A stretch of 15,534 nucleotides of DNA from CANRPC01 sp964456095 (GTDB lineage: Bacteria > Bacillota_I > Bacilli_A > RFN20 > CAG-449), in the NCBI GenBank assembly GCA_964456095.1, contig CAYVZF010000033.1:1-15534 (forward strand). The letters are read 5' to 3'. Of the stretch, positions 6,701-13,676 are shown in pieces. Within the stretch, counting starts at the first letter, position 1. Each line of letters begins with the position of its first letter. Position numbers and translations under genes: made by a program. The notes beneath the pieces are model-generated. The model saw only the letters and a program-made list of their open reading frames with translations. It was not told the DNA's origin and did no database searches.

Positions 6701-8497
6701 ATGCAAGGTCCTATGAAAAGAAATAATGTTTCAAAAGAAAAAATAGATATTAATTCTATAATGAAATTGATTAAATATTGTAAACCTTACTTAATTGCAA
6801 TTGTAATAGCATTAATATTTGCATTTGCTTCTGCAATAACACAAATAATAAGTCCTAAAAAAATAGAGGGTTTATTAGAAATAATAATAAATGGTATTAC
6901 TTCTATTAATGGTGTTGATCTTGATTCATTTATTAATAAATGTATAATACTTATTTCTATATATGTTTTAGGCGCGATTGTAGGTTATTTACAACAATAT
7001 ATTATGTCAATAGTAACACAAAAAACGTCAAAAAAATTAAGAACAGATATCGATAAAAAATTAAATAAATTACCGCTTAGTTATTTTGATAAAACAACAA
7101 GAGGGGATATTATTTCAAGAGTCACAAATGATGTAGATACCATTTCACAAACTTTAGGAAGTACACTTGCTAATTTTGTTAATGCTATAACATTATTTAT
7201 AGGTGTTATAATTATGATGTTTAGTGTTAATGTTACTTTAGGGTTAATAACAATTACAACATCAATTATTGGTTTTGCATTAATGTTTGTTATTATAATT
7301 ACTTCACAAAAGTATTTTAATAGAAGACAAACTAATTTAGGTGAAATGAATGGACAAATTGAAGAAGTATACTCAAATCATCAAGTAATAAAATCGTACA
7401 ATGCTGAGAATAAAGTAATTAATAGTTTTAATAATATAAATAAACAATTATTTAAAAATAATTTTATGTCACAATTTTTATCTGGAATTTTACCTCCAGT
7501 AATGACATTTGTAGGAAATCTTTCTTATGCATTAATATTTATAATTGGTATTGCAATGACAATAAACAATGTTGGTGGAGTAACATTCCCAATAATTATA
7601 TCATTTACTATGTATGCTAGATTATTTTCTTCGCCACTTCAAACAATTGCTCAATCAATTAGTTCATTACAACAAGCCTCTGCAGCATCAAAAAGAGTAT
7701 TTGATGTATTAGAAGAAAAAGAAGTAGAAGATGAAAGCGATAAGAATTTTGTTTTAACTAATATTGAAGGTAATGTTGAATTTAAAAATGTCAACTTTAG
7801 TTATGATGAAGAAAGAACTATTATAAATGATTTTTCAGTTAGTATAAAAAAAGGACAAAAGGTAGCTATTGTAGGACCTACAGGTGCTGGAAAAACTACT
7901 ATTGTAAATTTATTGATGCGTTTTTATGAAACAAATTCAGGCGATATATTAATTGATAATCATTCTATAAAAGAAATGAAAAGAGAAGATGTTAGAAATA
8001 TGTTTGATATGATCTTACAAGATACTTGGTTATTCAAAGGAACTGTAAGAGAAAATCTAATATATAACAAAGAAGATATTTCAAATGAAAAACTAGATCA
8101 AATATGTAAAGCGGTTGGTTTAAAATACTTTATAAGAACTCTTCCTAATGGATATGATACTTTACTTGATGATAATATTTCATTATCAGAAGGTCAAAAA
8201 CAACAATTAACAATTGCAAGAGCCATGGTAAAAGATTCACCTTTACTAATTCTTGATGAGGCAACAAGTAGTGTAGATACAAGAACAGAATTAATAATCC
8301 AAAAAGCAATGGATGAGTTAACTATAGGAAGAACATCTTTTGTTATAGCGCATAGATTATCTACGATAAAAAATGCTGATATTATATTAGTAATGAATAA
8401 TGGTGATATAGTTGAAAATGGTACTCATTACGAGTTATTACAAAAAAATGGATTTTATGCTGAATTATATAATTCACAATTTGAAGTAATAGATTAA
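6701..8497 (+). CDS. Heterodimeric ABC exporter subunit with catalytic ATP site
   Basis: The partner half-exporter (598 aa). After a basic cytosolic start, transmembrane helices span residues 28-325. The nucleotide-binding domain has Walker A GPTGAGKT (392-399), Q-loop Gln440, C-loop LSEGQ (495-499), Walker B LLILDE with catalytic Glu520, and switch His551 (VIAHRLSTI). The altered C-loop (Glu for the first Gly) faces the degenerate Walker site of the upstream protein, so the pair makes one good and one degenerate ATP site, the classic asymmetric design. ATG 6701 lies 1 bp after the previous stop, and GGGAGG (6686-6691) lies inside the previous gene, so translation is coupled. A strong terminator follows at 8597-8642. 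Confidence 0.92.
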   Translation: MQGPMKRNNVSKEKIDINSIMKLIKYCKPYLIAIVIALIFAFASAITQIISPKKIEGLLEIIINGITSINGVDLDSFINKCIILISIYVLGAIVGYLQQYIMSIVTQKTSKKLRTDIDKKLNKLPLSYFDKTTRGDIISRVTNDVDTISQTLGSTLANFVNAITLFIGVIIMMFSVNVTLGLITITTSIIGFALMFVIIITSQKYFNRRQTNLGEMNGQIEEVYSNHQVIKSYNAENKVINSFNNINKQLFKNNFMSQFLSGILPPVMTFVGNLSYALIFIIGIAMTINNVGGVTFPIIISFTMYARLFSSPLQTIAQSISSLQQASAASKRVFDVLEEKEVEDESDKNFVLTNIEGNVEFKNVNFSYDEERTIINDFSVSIKKGQKVAIVGPTGAGKTTIVNLLMRFYETNSGDILIDNHSIKEMKREDVRNMFDMILQDTWLFKGTVRENLIYNKEDISNEKLDQICKAVGLKYFIRTLPNGYDTLLDDNISLSEGQKQQLTIARAMVKDSPLLILDEATSSVDTRTELIIQKAMDELTIGRTSFVIAHRLSTIKNADIILVMNNGDIVENGTHYELLQKNGFYAELYNSQFEVID

Positions 8498-9009
8498 ATT
8501 AAACTTTCTTAACCAATTGCACTAAAAGAAATGATTATATCGTTTATTTAAAAAAATATGATTTAATATATGAAAATGTAAATAATAAAAATAATTAGCA
8601 CTTCTAATATCATTTATAAATGATGTTATAGTGCTTTTTTTTAAAGTAATATCTATTATAAATGATTAGCTGAAGGATTATTTATTATAGGAGTTAGTGA
8701 AATTATTAGAAAGAATAAAAGACTTATAAATATTATAGTTGTAAATTTAGGAAATGGTAAATATATTCTTTAGTTGATAAAGTACTTTCTTTCTATGAAT
8801 AAAATTTTAATATTATTATACATTCGTTACGTTTAATATTTATCATCACTTTGCAATAGAGGATTATAAAATAATATTAAGTTAAAAGGTTGTAGAAATA
8901 TGTTTTTTTAATATGACTTGTTTCTTAATGATTATATTGTAAATATACATAAAAAAAATAATAACCGAATATAATAATATTACTCTTAAACATTTTTTTT
9001 GTTTAAGAG
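8498..9009. other. Long intergenic stretch between exporter and ATPase modules
   Basis: Over 500 bp of A/T-rich DNA. It holds the exporter terminator (8597-8642) and the inverted repeat at 8982-9010. It also holds a 35-codon open stretch without an ATG (8666-8773) that reads like protein (IIGVSEIIRKNKRLINIIVV) and could be a gene remnant. I see no full-length gene, tRNA or insertion-sequence ends. Such gene-poor DNA beside an accessory module is consistent with past insertion or decay. Confidence 0.5.
8597..8642 (+). terminator. Strong terminator of the marR-ABC module
   Basis: AGCACT (8597-8602) pairs with AGTGCT (8630-8635). Beyond a small internal loop, TAATATCATTT (8605-8615) pairs with AAATGATGTTA (8618-8628) with one G-T wobble. 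Eight T (8635-8642) follow. It is about 100 bp after the second ABC gene. Confidence 0.88.
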
Positions 9010-9010
9010 T
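8982..9010. promoter_or_regulatory. Perfect 10-bp inverted repeat, candidate operator of the ATPase module
   Basis: ACTCTTAAAC (8982-8991), a 9-nt centre ATTTTTTTT, then GTTTAAGAGT (9001-9010). The last base is the first base of the -35 TTGAAA of the next promoter. No T-run follows on either strand, so it is not a terminator; a DNA-binding protein site is the simplest reading. No regulator gene lies beside it. Confidence 0.55.
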
Positions 9011-9038
9011 TGAAAAAAATGTAAAAAAAGTTTATTAT
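9010..9038 (+). promoter_or_regulatory. Promoter of the ATPase/TOPRIM-like module
   Basis: TTGAAA (9010-9015), a 17-nt spacer and TATTAT (9033-9038). The predicted start near 9045 leaves a leader of about 20 nt that carries GGAGG (9050-9054) before ATG 9064. Confidence 0.6.
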
Positions 9039-9063
9039 TTAGGAGTATTGGAGGTAATTCTAA

Positions 9064-10245
9064 ATGTTAAAGGTGTTAAAAATTAAAGTTAATGGTTATA
9101 AACTTCTTAAAGATGATTTCGAAGTTGATTTAACAACAAAAGCAAGAGTATATAATGATGACACGAGCAAAGAAGTTCTTCCTATTGATGAAGGATTGAA
9201 TACATTAAGAAGTATATCTTTTGTTGGAGGTAATTCTTCAGGAAAAAGTACGGTATTGTCTTTAATTTTAAAAACATTTAATTTTTTGCAAACTGGAAGA
9301 TGGGAATATATTTCAAGAGAATATAAAAAAGAAATAATTCATCTTGAAGTAGTATTTTATTTAAACCAATATCTATATAAATATTATGTGGATTTCAATA
9401 AGATTGATAATATAAATGTTTCAAGTGCAAATATATTTTCATCAATAAAAAATGAAAAATTACTTAGTATGAAATATGTAAAATCTAGGGGAAAGAAGAA
9501 TTTAGAAATAATAGAATTTGAAAATAAAGATGTCAGTAACTTATTATGTGATTCTTTAGATGATACATCCGCGATTACTAAACTTACAAAAAATGAAATT
9601 TTTGTTGATGATTTTTATTCAAATAATATTACTAATTTCAATGAAGTAATTGTTAGAAATACTTTTTTTTCTAGTTTAAATAATTGTAATAAAGAATTAG
9701 TATCTTCAATTATTAAACTATTAGATGATAGTATCGAATATATTATTTATAATAACTCTGATAATGTTATATTTAAAAGAATCAATGAAGAAGAAACTAT
9801 CATTCATAGTTCGGAATTACTTGCAATATTATCTGCAGGAACATTTAGGGGTGTTGAATTATATATTAGAGCAATTAATGCAATAAAAAATGGTAAAGTA
9901 TTGATTGTTGATGAAATAGAAAACTGTTTTCAAAAAAATTTGGTATATAATTTGTTATTCTTATTTAATGATGAGAAGATTAATAAAAAATATGCACAAA
10001 TAATTTTTAGTACTCATTATATTGAAATATTAGATTATTTAAAACGTCGTGATGGTATTTTTATTACTCATAAAGATAATGGTAGAATTAATATTAAAAA
10101 TTTATATTCAGATTATGATGTAAGAACCGAACTTTTAAAAAGTAAGCAATTTGATAATAATGTATTTAATACATCTTTAAATTATAAACAATTATTAGAA
10201 GTAAGGAGAAATATATTAAATGAGTTATATTCTAATAATGACTGA
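9064..10245 (+). CDS. AAA15/OLD-type ATPase (COG1106-like), putative defence protein
   Basis: A 393-aa ABC-type ATPase of the RecF/OLD/RloA class, without membrane helices. The N-terminus LKVLKIKVNGYKLLKDDFEV is the usual first strand pair. Walker A is GGNSSGKST (55-63). A signature-like LSAGTFRGVE (256-265) precedes Walker B VLIVDEIEN (279-287), with Asp283 and catalytic Glu284. The switch His is in FSTHYIEILD (315-324). The middle part (about 80-250) is variable, as expected. In RloA, PARIS AriA and OLD systems such ATPases pair with a TOPRIM-type or nuclease-like effector, and the next ORF may be one. It ends in the window's only TGA stop. A defence role is inferred from architecture only; other SMC-like roles are possible. 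Confidence 0.8.
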   Translation: MLKVLKIKVNGYKLLKDDFEVDLTTKARVYNDDTSKEVLPIDEGLNTLRSISFVGGNSSGKSTVLSLILKTFNFLQTGRWEYISREYKKEIIHLEVVFYLNQYLYKYYVDFNKIDNINVSSANIFSSIKNEKLLSMKYVKSRGKKNLEIIEFENKDVSNLLCDSLDDTSAITKLTKNEIFVDDFYSNNITNFNEVIVRNTFFSSLNNCNKELVSSIIKLLDDSIEYIIYNNSDNVIFKRINEEETIIHSSELLAILSAGTFRGVELYIRAINAIKNGKVLIVDEIENCFQKNLVYNLLFLFNDEKINKKYAQIIFSTHYIEILDYLKRRDGIFITHKDNGRINIKNLYSDYDVRTELLKSKQFDNNVFNTSLNYKQLLEVRRNILNELYSNND

Positions 10246-10261
10246 AGGTAAACAGAATTAG
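10220..10261 (+). other. Out-of-frame 5' end of the downstream TOPRIM-like gene
   Basis: ATG 10220 begins 11 nt after AAGGAG (10203-10208), inside the last codons of the ATPase gene, and reads MSYILIMTEGKQN before TAG at 10259-10261. The next ORF is open in the -1 frame from 10252. Joining them between 10252 and 10258 gives a beta-strand, then TEGKQ followed by ELAFLNVLLEKN, a convincing TOPRIM-style N-terminus. One lost base (for example a G in CAG-GAA) would explain the break. Confidence 0.6.
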
Positions 10262-10275
10262 CATTTCTTAATGTT

Positions 10276-10752
10276 TTGTTAGAAAAAAATATTTTAAAAT
10301 ATAAAAAAAATGAGCTACTAATGGAACAAATATATCATAATAGACAAATTGATAGTGATATTAAAGGATATATTCAACAATTAAATTACAATGAAAAAGT
10401 AATAATATATCGTGTTGGTGATGTACTTAATGATAAATTAATTATTCCTAAAACAATTTTACCTGAAAAAATAGAAAAAGTAATTGATATCTCAACAACA
10501 CCAGAATTTGAAATATTATTTATATTAAATGAAGATTTGTATGATGATTTTCTGAAAGTAAAATCCAATATGAAAGCTAGTTTATTTTATAAAAAAAATA
10601 ATAAAAAATATAATAAACAGTATGATTTTGTTTACAATTATTTTTCTAGAATGAGTAATTCTGAAATTAAAAATTTGATAAATTTATATGTTAAAAAACA
10701 TGGTAAAATATTAAATAAAGGCCAATTAACATTAAAAGAATTAATTAAGTAA
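10276..10752 (+). CDS. Putative TOPRIM/RloB-like partner of the ATPase, apparently frameshifted at its 5' end
   Basis: The intact frame is open from 10252. Its only early start codon is TTG 10276, with no ribosome binding site, and the next ATG is at 10321. The true start is more likely ATG 10220 in another frame, joined by a -1 shift (see the entry at 10220), giving about 177 residues. In the 158-aa frame, KVIIYRVGD (40-48) and ISTTPEFEILFILNEDLYDDF (72-92) stand out. The latter resembles the NPCFELWLLLHF segment I remember from RloB. With the upstream E-G-K this suggests a TOPRIM-like fold, although a clear D-x-D is not visible. It overlaps the ATPase gene and is co-transcribed. It may be a pseudogene, a sequencing error or a recoded gene. 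The family assignment is tentative. Confidence 0.6.
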   Translation: MLEKNILKYKKNELLMEQIYHNRQIDSDIKGYIQQLNYNEKVIIYRVGDVLNDKLIIPKTILPEKIEKVIDISTTPEFEILFILNEDLYDDFLKVKSNMKASLFYKKNNKKYNKQYDFVYNYFSRMSNSEIKNLINLYVKKHGKILNKGQLTLKELIK

Positions 10753-10766
10753 AAAATAGACTTAAT
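10744..10766. terminator. Weak hairpin between the TOPRIM-like gene and enolase
   Basis: ATTAAGT (10744-10750) pairs with ACTTAAT (10760-10766) around a 9-nt loop, in the 16-bp gap between two convergent genes. The loop's A-run gives no good U-tract on the plus strand, so any terminator function is weak. Confidence 0.3.
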
Positions 10767-10768
10767 AG

Positions 10769-12061
10769 TTAAATTATTTTAAATGCTTTTAATCCTAAAT
10801 ATGTTATTTTATCTTTTAATTCATCTTCAATCTCTAAAAGTCTATTATATTTACAAGTTCTTTCACTTCTTGTAACACTTCCAGTTTTAATTTGTTTTGC
10901 ATCGACTAATACTGCTAAATCTGCGATAAAAGTATCTTCTGTATCACCTGAACGATGTGAAATTATATAATTATAATTATTTTCTTTAGCTAAATTAATT
11001 GTTTTTAATGTTTCACTTATAGTACCTATTTGATTTGGCTTTATTAATATAGCATTAGCAATTTTATTATTGATTCCATTTTGTAATAAACTATAATTTG
11101 TAACGAATAAATCATCACCTATTAATTGAATTTTATTTCCTAATTCTTTTGTTAATTTTATCCATCCATCATTATCGAATTCAGATAAACCATCCTCTAT
11201 TGATATGATAGGATATTTATTAATTAAATATTTATAATATTCAATCATTTCATCAGATGATTTAATGCCTTCATTTGATTTTTTTAAATTATATACATTT
11301 TTTCCTTTAATATAAAATTCATTTGATGCAATATCTAATCCAATAAATATTTCTTTACCTTCTTTATAATTTGATCTTTTAATTGCTTCTAATATTAATT
11401 TTAACGGCTCTTCATTACCATTTTTAAAATTAGCGGAATATCCACCTTCATCTCCTACGTTAGTACTATAATTTTTTTCTTTTAATACTTCTTTTAGTAT
11501 ATGATATATTTCAACACTTGCTCTTAAAGCATCTTTAAAAGTGTTAAAACCTGCTGGAATCAGTAAATATTCTTGAAAGTCGATATTACTATTAGAATGT
11601 GCACCTCCATTAATAATATTAATTAATGGTACTGGAAGAATAATTTTTTCTTTCTTTTGAATAGTTTTATTTAAAGGAAAATTAAAACATTTTTCATTTA
11701 ATTTAAAAGAAGCAATTGAAGTTGCAAGTATCGCATTAGCGCCTAAATTACTTTTATTACTAGTCCCATCTAAGTTAATTAATACTTCATCAATTAATTC
11801 TTGATTATTAATATCATATCCTATTAATTCTTTTGAAATAATACTATTAACATTATTTATTGCCTTTAAAACGCCTTTGCCGTTAAATCTAAATAAATCA
11901 TTATCTTTTAACTCATATGCCTCTTTTTCGCCTTTTGAAGCTCCTGAAGGAATGATTGAACTAGCACAAGTTTCATCATCTAAAGTAATAGTAACTTTAA
12001 GTGTAGGATTACCACGCGAATCAAGTACTTCAAGACCTTTAATTTTCTTAATTTTTTTCAT
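10769..12061 (-). CDS. eno: Enolase (phosphopyruvate hydratase)
   Basis: Converts 2-phosphoglycerate to phosphoenolpyruvate in glycolysis. The 430 aa are the normal bacterial length. Key elements are all present: LDSRGNPT (13-20), the mobile loop SGAS (39-42), His155 in GGAH, QE (163-164), Glu205 in NVGDEGG, metal ligands Asp243 (GLDIASNEFY), Glu289 (SIEDG) and Asp316 (GDDLFVT), catalytic Lys341 (LIKPNQIGT), HRSG (369-372) and Lys392 (IKTGS). The sequence diverges from most enolases: SGASKG for SGASTG, GDTEDT for GETEDT, and SVTRSERTCKYN near the C-terminus. GGTGA lies 5 nt before the ATG. It stands alone on the minus strand, divergent from yfcE and convergent with the ATPase pair. Confidence 0.95.
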   Translation of the reverse strand: MKKIKKIKGLEVLDSRGNPTLKVTITLDDETCASSIIPSGASKGEKEAYELKDNDLFRFNGKGVLKAINNVNSIISKELIGYDINNQELIDEVLINLDGTSNKSNLGANAILATSIASFKLNEKCFNFPLNKTIQKKEKIILPVPLINIINGGAHSNSNIDFQEYLLIPAGFNTFKDALRASVEIYHILKEVLKEKNYSTNVGDEGGYSANFKNGNEEPLKLILEAIKRSNYKEGKEIFIGLDIASNEFYIKGKNVYNLKKSNEGIKSSDEMIEYYKYLINKYPIISIEDGLSEFDNDGWIKLTKELGNKIQLIGDDLFVTNYSLLQNGINNKIANAILIKPNQIGTISETLKTINLAKENNYNYIISHRSGDTEDTFIADLAVLVDAKQIKTGSVTRSERTCKYNRLLEIEDELKDKITYLGLKAFKII

Positions 12062-12142
12062 TTTATCACCTTAACAAAGTTATTATTAACAATATTATCT
12101 TGAATAATACGCATTAAATTATAGTTTTAGAAGCATTTAAAA

Positions 12143-12151
12143 TGATATACT
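12143..12151 (+). promoter_or_regulatory. Extended -10 promoter of the yfcE operon
   Basis: TGATATACT (TG-N-TATACT) is an extended -10 element; no convincing -35 lies upstream. The predicted start near 12158 is just before AAAGGTGA and ATG 12180. The 118-bp divergent region should also carry the eno promoter, for which a minus-strand TATAAT (12118-12123) is a candidate. Confidence 0.45.
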
Positions 12152-12179
12152 TTTATTGAAAGGTATAAAGGTGAATATT

Positions 12180-12722
12180 ATGAAATATTTTGTTATATCG
12201 GATATACATGGCTCATATTACTATTTTGAAAAAGCAATTGAATATTTCAAAAAAAGTAAATGTGATAAAATAATAATACTAGGTGATATTTTATATCATG
12301 GTCCTAGAAATGATTTACCATATGGACATAATGTAAAAAATTTAGTATCTATATTAAATCAATACAAAGATTATATTATAGCGGTTAAAGGTAATTGTGA
12401 TGCAGAAGTAGATCAAATGGTTTTAGACTTTAAAATACATGATGAATATAATCTTAATATTGATGGAATAAATTATTACTTAATTCATGGTCAACATTTA
12501 GATTTTGATGATGAAAATAATAGTAAAAAAGGTAAAGTTATTTTATATGGACATACTCATATATATGATTTTAAAAATATTAATGGTATTTATTATTTTA
12601 ATCCAGGAAGTATTTCAATTCCTAAGGTTTATAACGAACATACATTTGCAATTATCGAAAATAAAACGATAAAATTATATGATTTTGAAGGTAATAGAAT
12701 AAATGAATATGAGGTAGAATAA
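12180..12722 (+). CDS. yfcE: YfcE-type metallophosphodiesterase
   Basis: A calcineurin-like phosphoesterase of the YfcE/MJ0936 group (180 aa), which hydrolyses phosphodiesters with two metal ions. Motifs in order: DIH (8-10), GDILYHGPRN (35-44), GNCDAEVDQM (71-80), the His in IHGQH (102-106), GHTH (124-127) and NPGSISIPK (141-149). HGPRNxLPxG and GNCDxEVDQM closely follow E. coli YfcE. I chose ATG 12180, 5 nt after AAAGGTGA (12167-12174). An upstream in-frame TTG (12156) has no ribosome binding site and would overlap the promoter. It is the first gene of a three-gene operon with gaps of 2 and 1 bp. The physiological substrate is unknown. Confidence 0.93.
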   Translation: MKYFVISDIHGSYYYFEKAIEYFKKSKCDKIIILGDILYHGPRNDLPYGHNVKNLVSILNQYKDYIIAVKGNCDAEVDQMVLDFKIHDEYNLNIDGINYYLIHGQHLDFDDENNSKKGKVILYGHTHIYDFKNINGIYYFNPGSISIPKVYNEHTFAIIENKTIKLYDFEGNRINEYEVE

Positions 12723-12724
12723 TT

Positions 12725-13024
12725 ATGTGGAAAGATTTAAAAACAAAGAAGAGTAATACTATTTTATGCTTAGAATATGAAGAATTTGCTTATGTTGAAA
12801 TTGATAAAATTAAAAAAGATAATATTAATTTCTTTTCTTTAGAATTAGAAATATATGATACATATAATAATAATTTTGTTTTATATAAAATGGATGACGT
12901 TTTAAATGTTTTAAGTGTATTTAAAGAAGAAGTCGAAAAATTATATGAAAGAATTAATGATTTTTCGAAAAAAGAACTTGATGACTTTTTAGATAGTCTT
13001 GATGATAAATTAAATAATTATTAA
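12725..13024 (+). CDS. Uncharacterised 99-aa protein
   Basis: I do not recognise this family. Residues 1-58 alternate short hydrophobic and charged stretches (TILCLEYEEFAYVEIDKI; FFSLELEIYDTY) as in a small beta domain. Residues 59-99 look helical and acidic, ending in KKELDDFLDSLDDKLNNY, possibly a coiled coil. There is no signal peptide or membrane segment. ATG 12725 follows yfcE by 2 bp, with GAGGT (12711-12715) inside yfcE, and its stop is 1 bp from the methyltransferase start, so it is surely translated in the operon. Its conserved-looking place between yfcE and a tRNA methyltransferase suggests a cytosolic accessory role, but no function can be given. Confidence 0.8.
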   Translation: MWKDLKTKKSNTILCLEYEEFAYVEIDKIKKDNINFFSLELEIYDTYNNNFVLYKMDDVLNVLSVFKEEVEKLYERINDFSKKELDDFLDSLDDKLNNY

Positions 13025-13025
13025 T

Positions 13026-13676
13026 ATGATTAGGGAAGATTATTTACCAAATCATCAAGAAATGATTATATTTCAACGTGATGATATGTTTAAAATAAAT
13101 ACTGATACATTTTTATTAGGAGAGTTTTTTAATTTTTATAATAATGAATCATTATTGGATATCGGTGTTAATAATGGCGCATTATTATTATATGCTTCAT
13201 TAAAAGCAAAAGGAAAATTAATTGGAATAGATATATTTGATGAAGCATTAGAGTTATGTAAAAAGAATCTTAAATTTCATAATATTGATGCAACGTTAAT
13301 TAATTGTAATGCTTCTACATATATAGGTGAAAAAGTTGATGTAATAATATCAAATCCACCATTTTTTAAAAAAAACGGATCTACTCCATCTAAATCAATA
13401 TTCATAGATTATGCAAAAAGAGAAGCATTACTTTCATTAGATCAATTATTAGTAACTGTTAAAAATAATTTAAAAGAAAATGGGCGATTCTATTTAGTTC
13501 ATCGAGCAGATAGAAAAGAAGAAATAATTTTAAATGCAAAAAAACATGGATTAAATCCATGTAAAATAGTTAATGTATATGATAATAGAATAAATAAATA
13601 TGTAACTTGTTTATTTCATTTTGAATTTAATAAAAAAGGTAATTTTTTGGAAGAAGATTTATTTATTCCTTTATAA
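13026..13676 (+). CDS. TrmN6/YabB-type SAM-dependent (tRNA adenine-N6) methyltransferase
   Basis: A Rossmann-fold methyltransferase (216 aa). Motif I is LLDIGVNNGALLL (43-55), an acidic residue closes strand 2 in LIGIDIFDEALE (65-76), and the N6-adenine catalytic motif is NPPF (110-113) in VDVIISNPPFFKK. The N-terminus with DMFKINTDTFLLGEF matches the YabB/YfiC (TrmN6) family, which methylates A37 of tRNA-Val in E. coli. The substrate in Bacillota is less certain. It is slightly short for the family and ends in EEDLFIPL. No clear ribosome binding site precedes ATG 13026, so it probably depends on coupling to the preceding stop (13024). Its stop abuts that of the convergent folT gene. Confidence 0.88.
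   Translation: MIREDYLPNHQEMIIFQRDDMFKINTDTFLLGEFFNFYNNESLLDIGVNNGALLLYASLKAKGKLIGIDIFDEALELCKKNLKFHNIDATLINCNASTYIGEKVDVIISNPPFFKKNGSTPSKSIFIDYAKREALLSLDQLLVTVKNNLKENGRFYLVHRADRKEEIILNAKKHGLNPCKIVNVYDNRINKYVTCLFHFEFNKKGNFLEEDLFIPL

Noticed and set aside
8982..9010. Inverted repeat as a transcription terminator
   Set aside because: No T-run follows on either strand; it is treated as a candidate operator.
9064..10251. TGA read as tryptophan (mycoplasma code)
   Set aside because: Tryptophans in the real genes use TGG and no gene here contains in-frame TGA, so the standard bacterial code fits.
10252..10262. Programmed -1 frameshifting in the TOPRIM-like gene
   Set aside because: The codons GGT-AAA-CAG-AAT-TAG contain no heptamer allowing tandem re-pairing, so a mutation or read error is more likely.
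10386..10568. 60-aa minus-strand ORF
   Set aside because: It is an antisense shadow of the TOPRIM-like gene, without a ribosome binding site or recognisable motif.
11877..12074. 65-aa plus-strand ORF
   Set aside because: It is antisense to the conserved enolase N-terminus, including the SGAS loop.
12156..12179. TTG start extending yfcE by eight residues
   Set aside because: It has no ribosome binding site and overlaps the predicted transcription start; AAAGGTGA serves ATG 12180, and the family begins at MKYFVISDIH.
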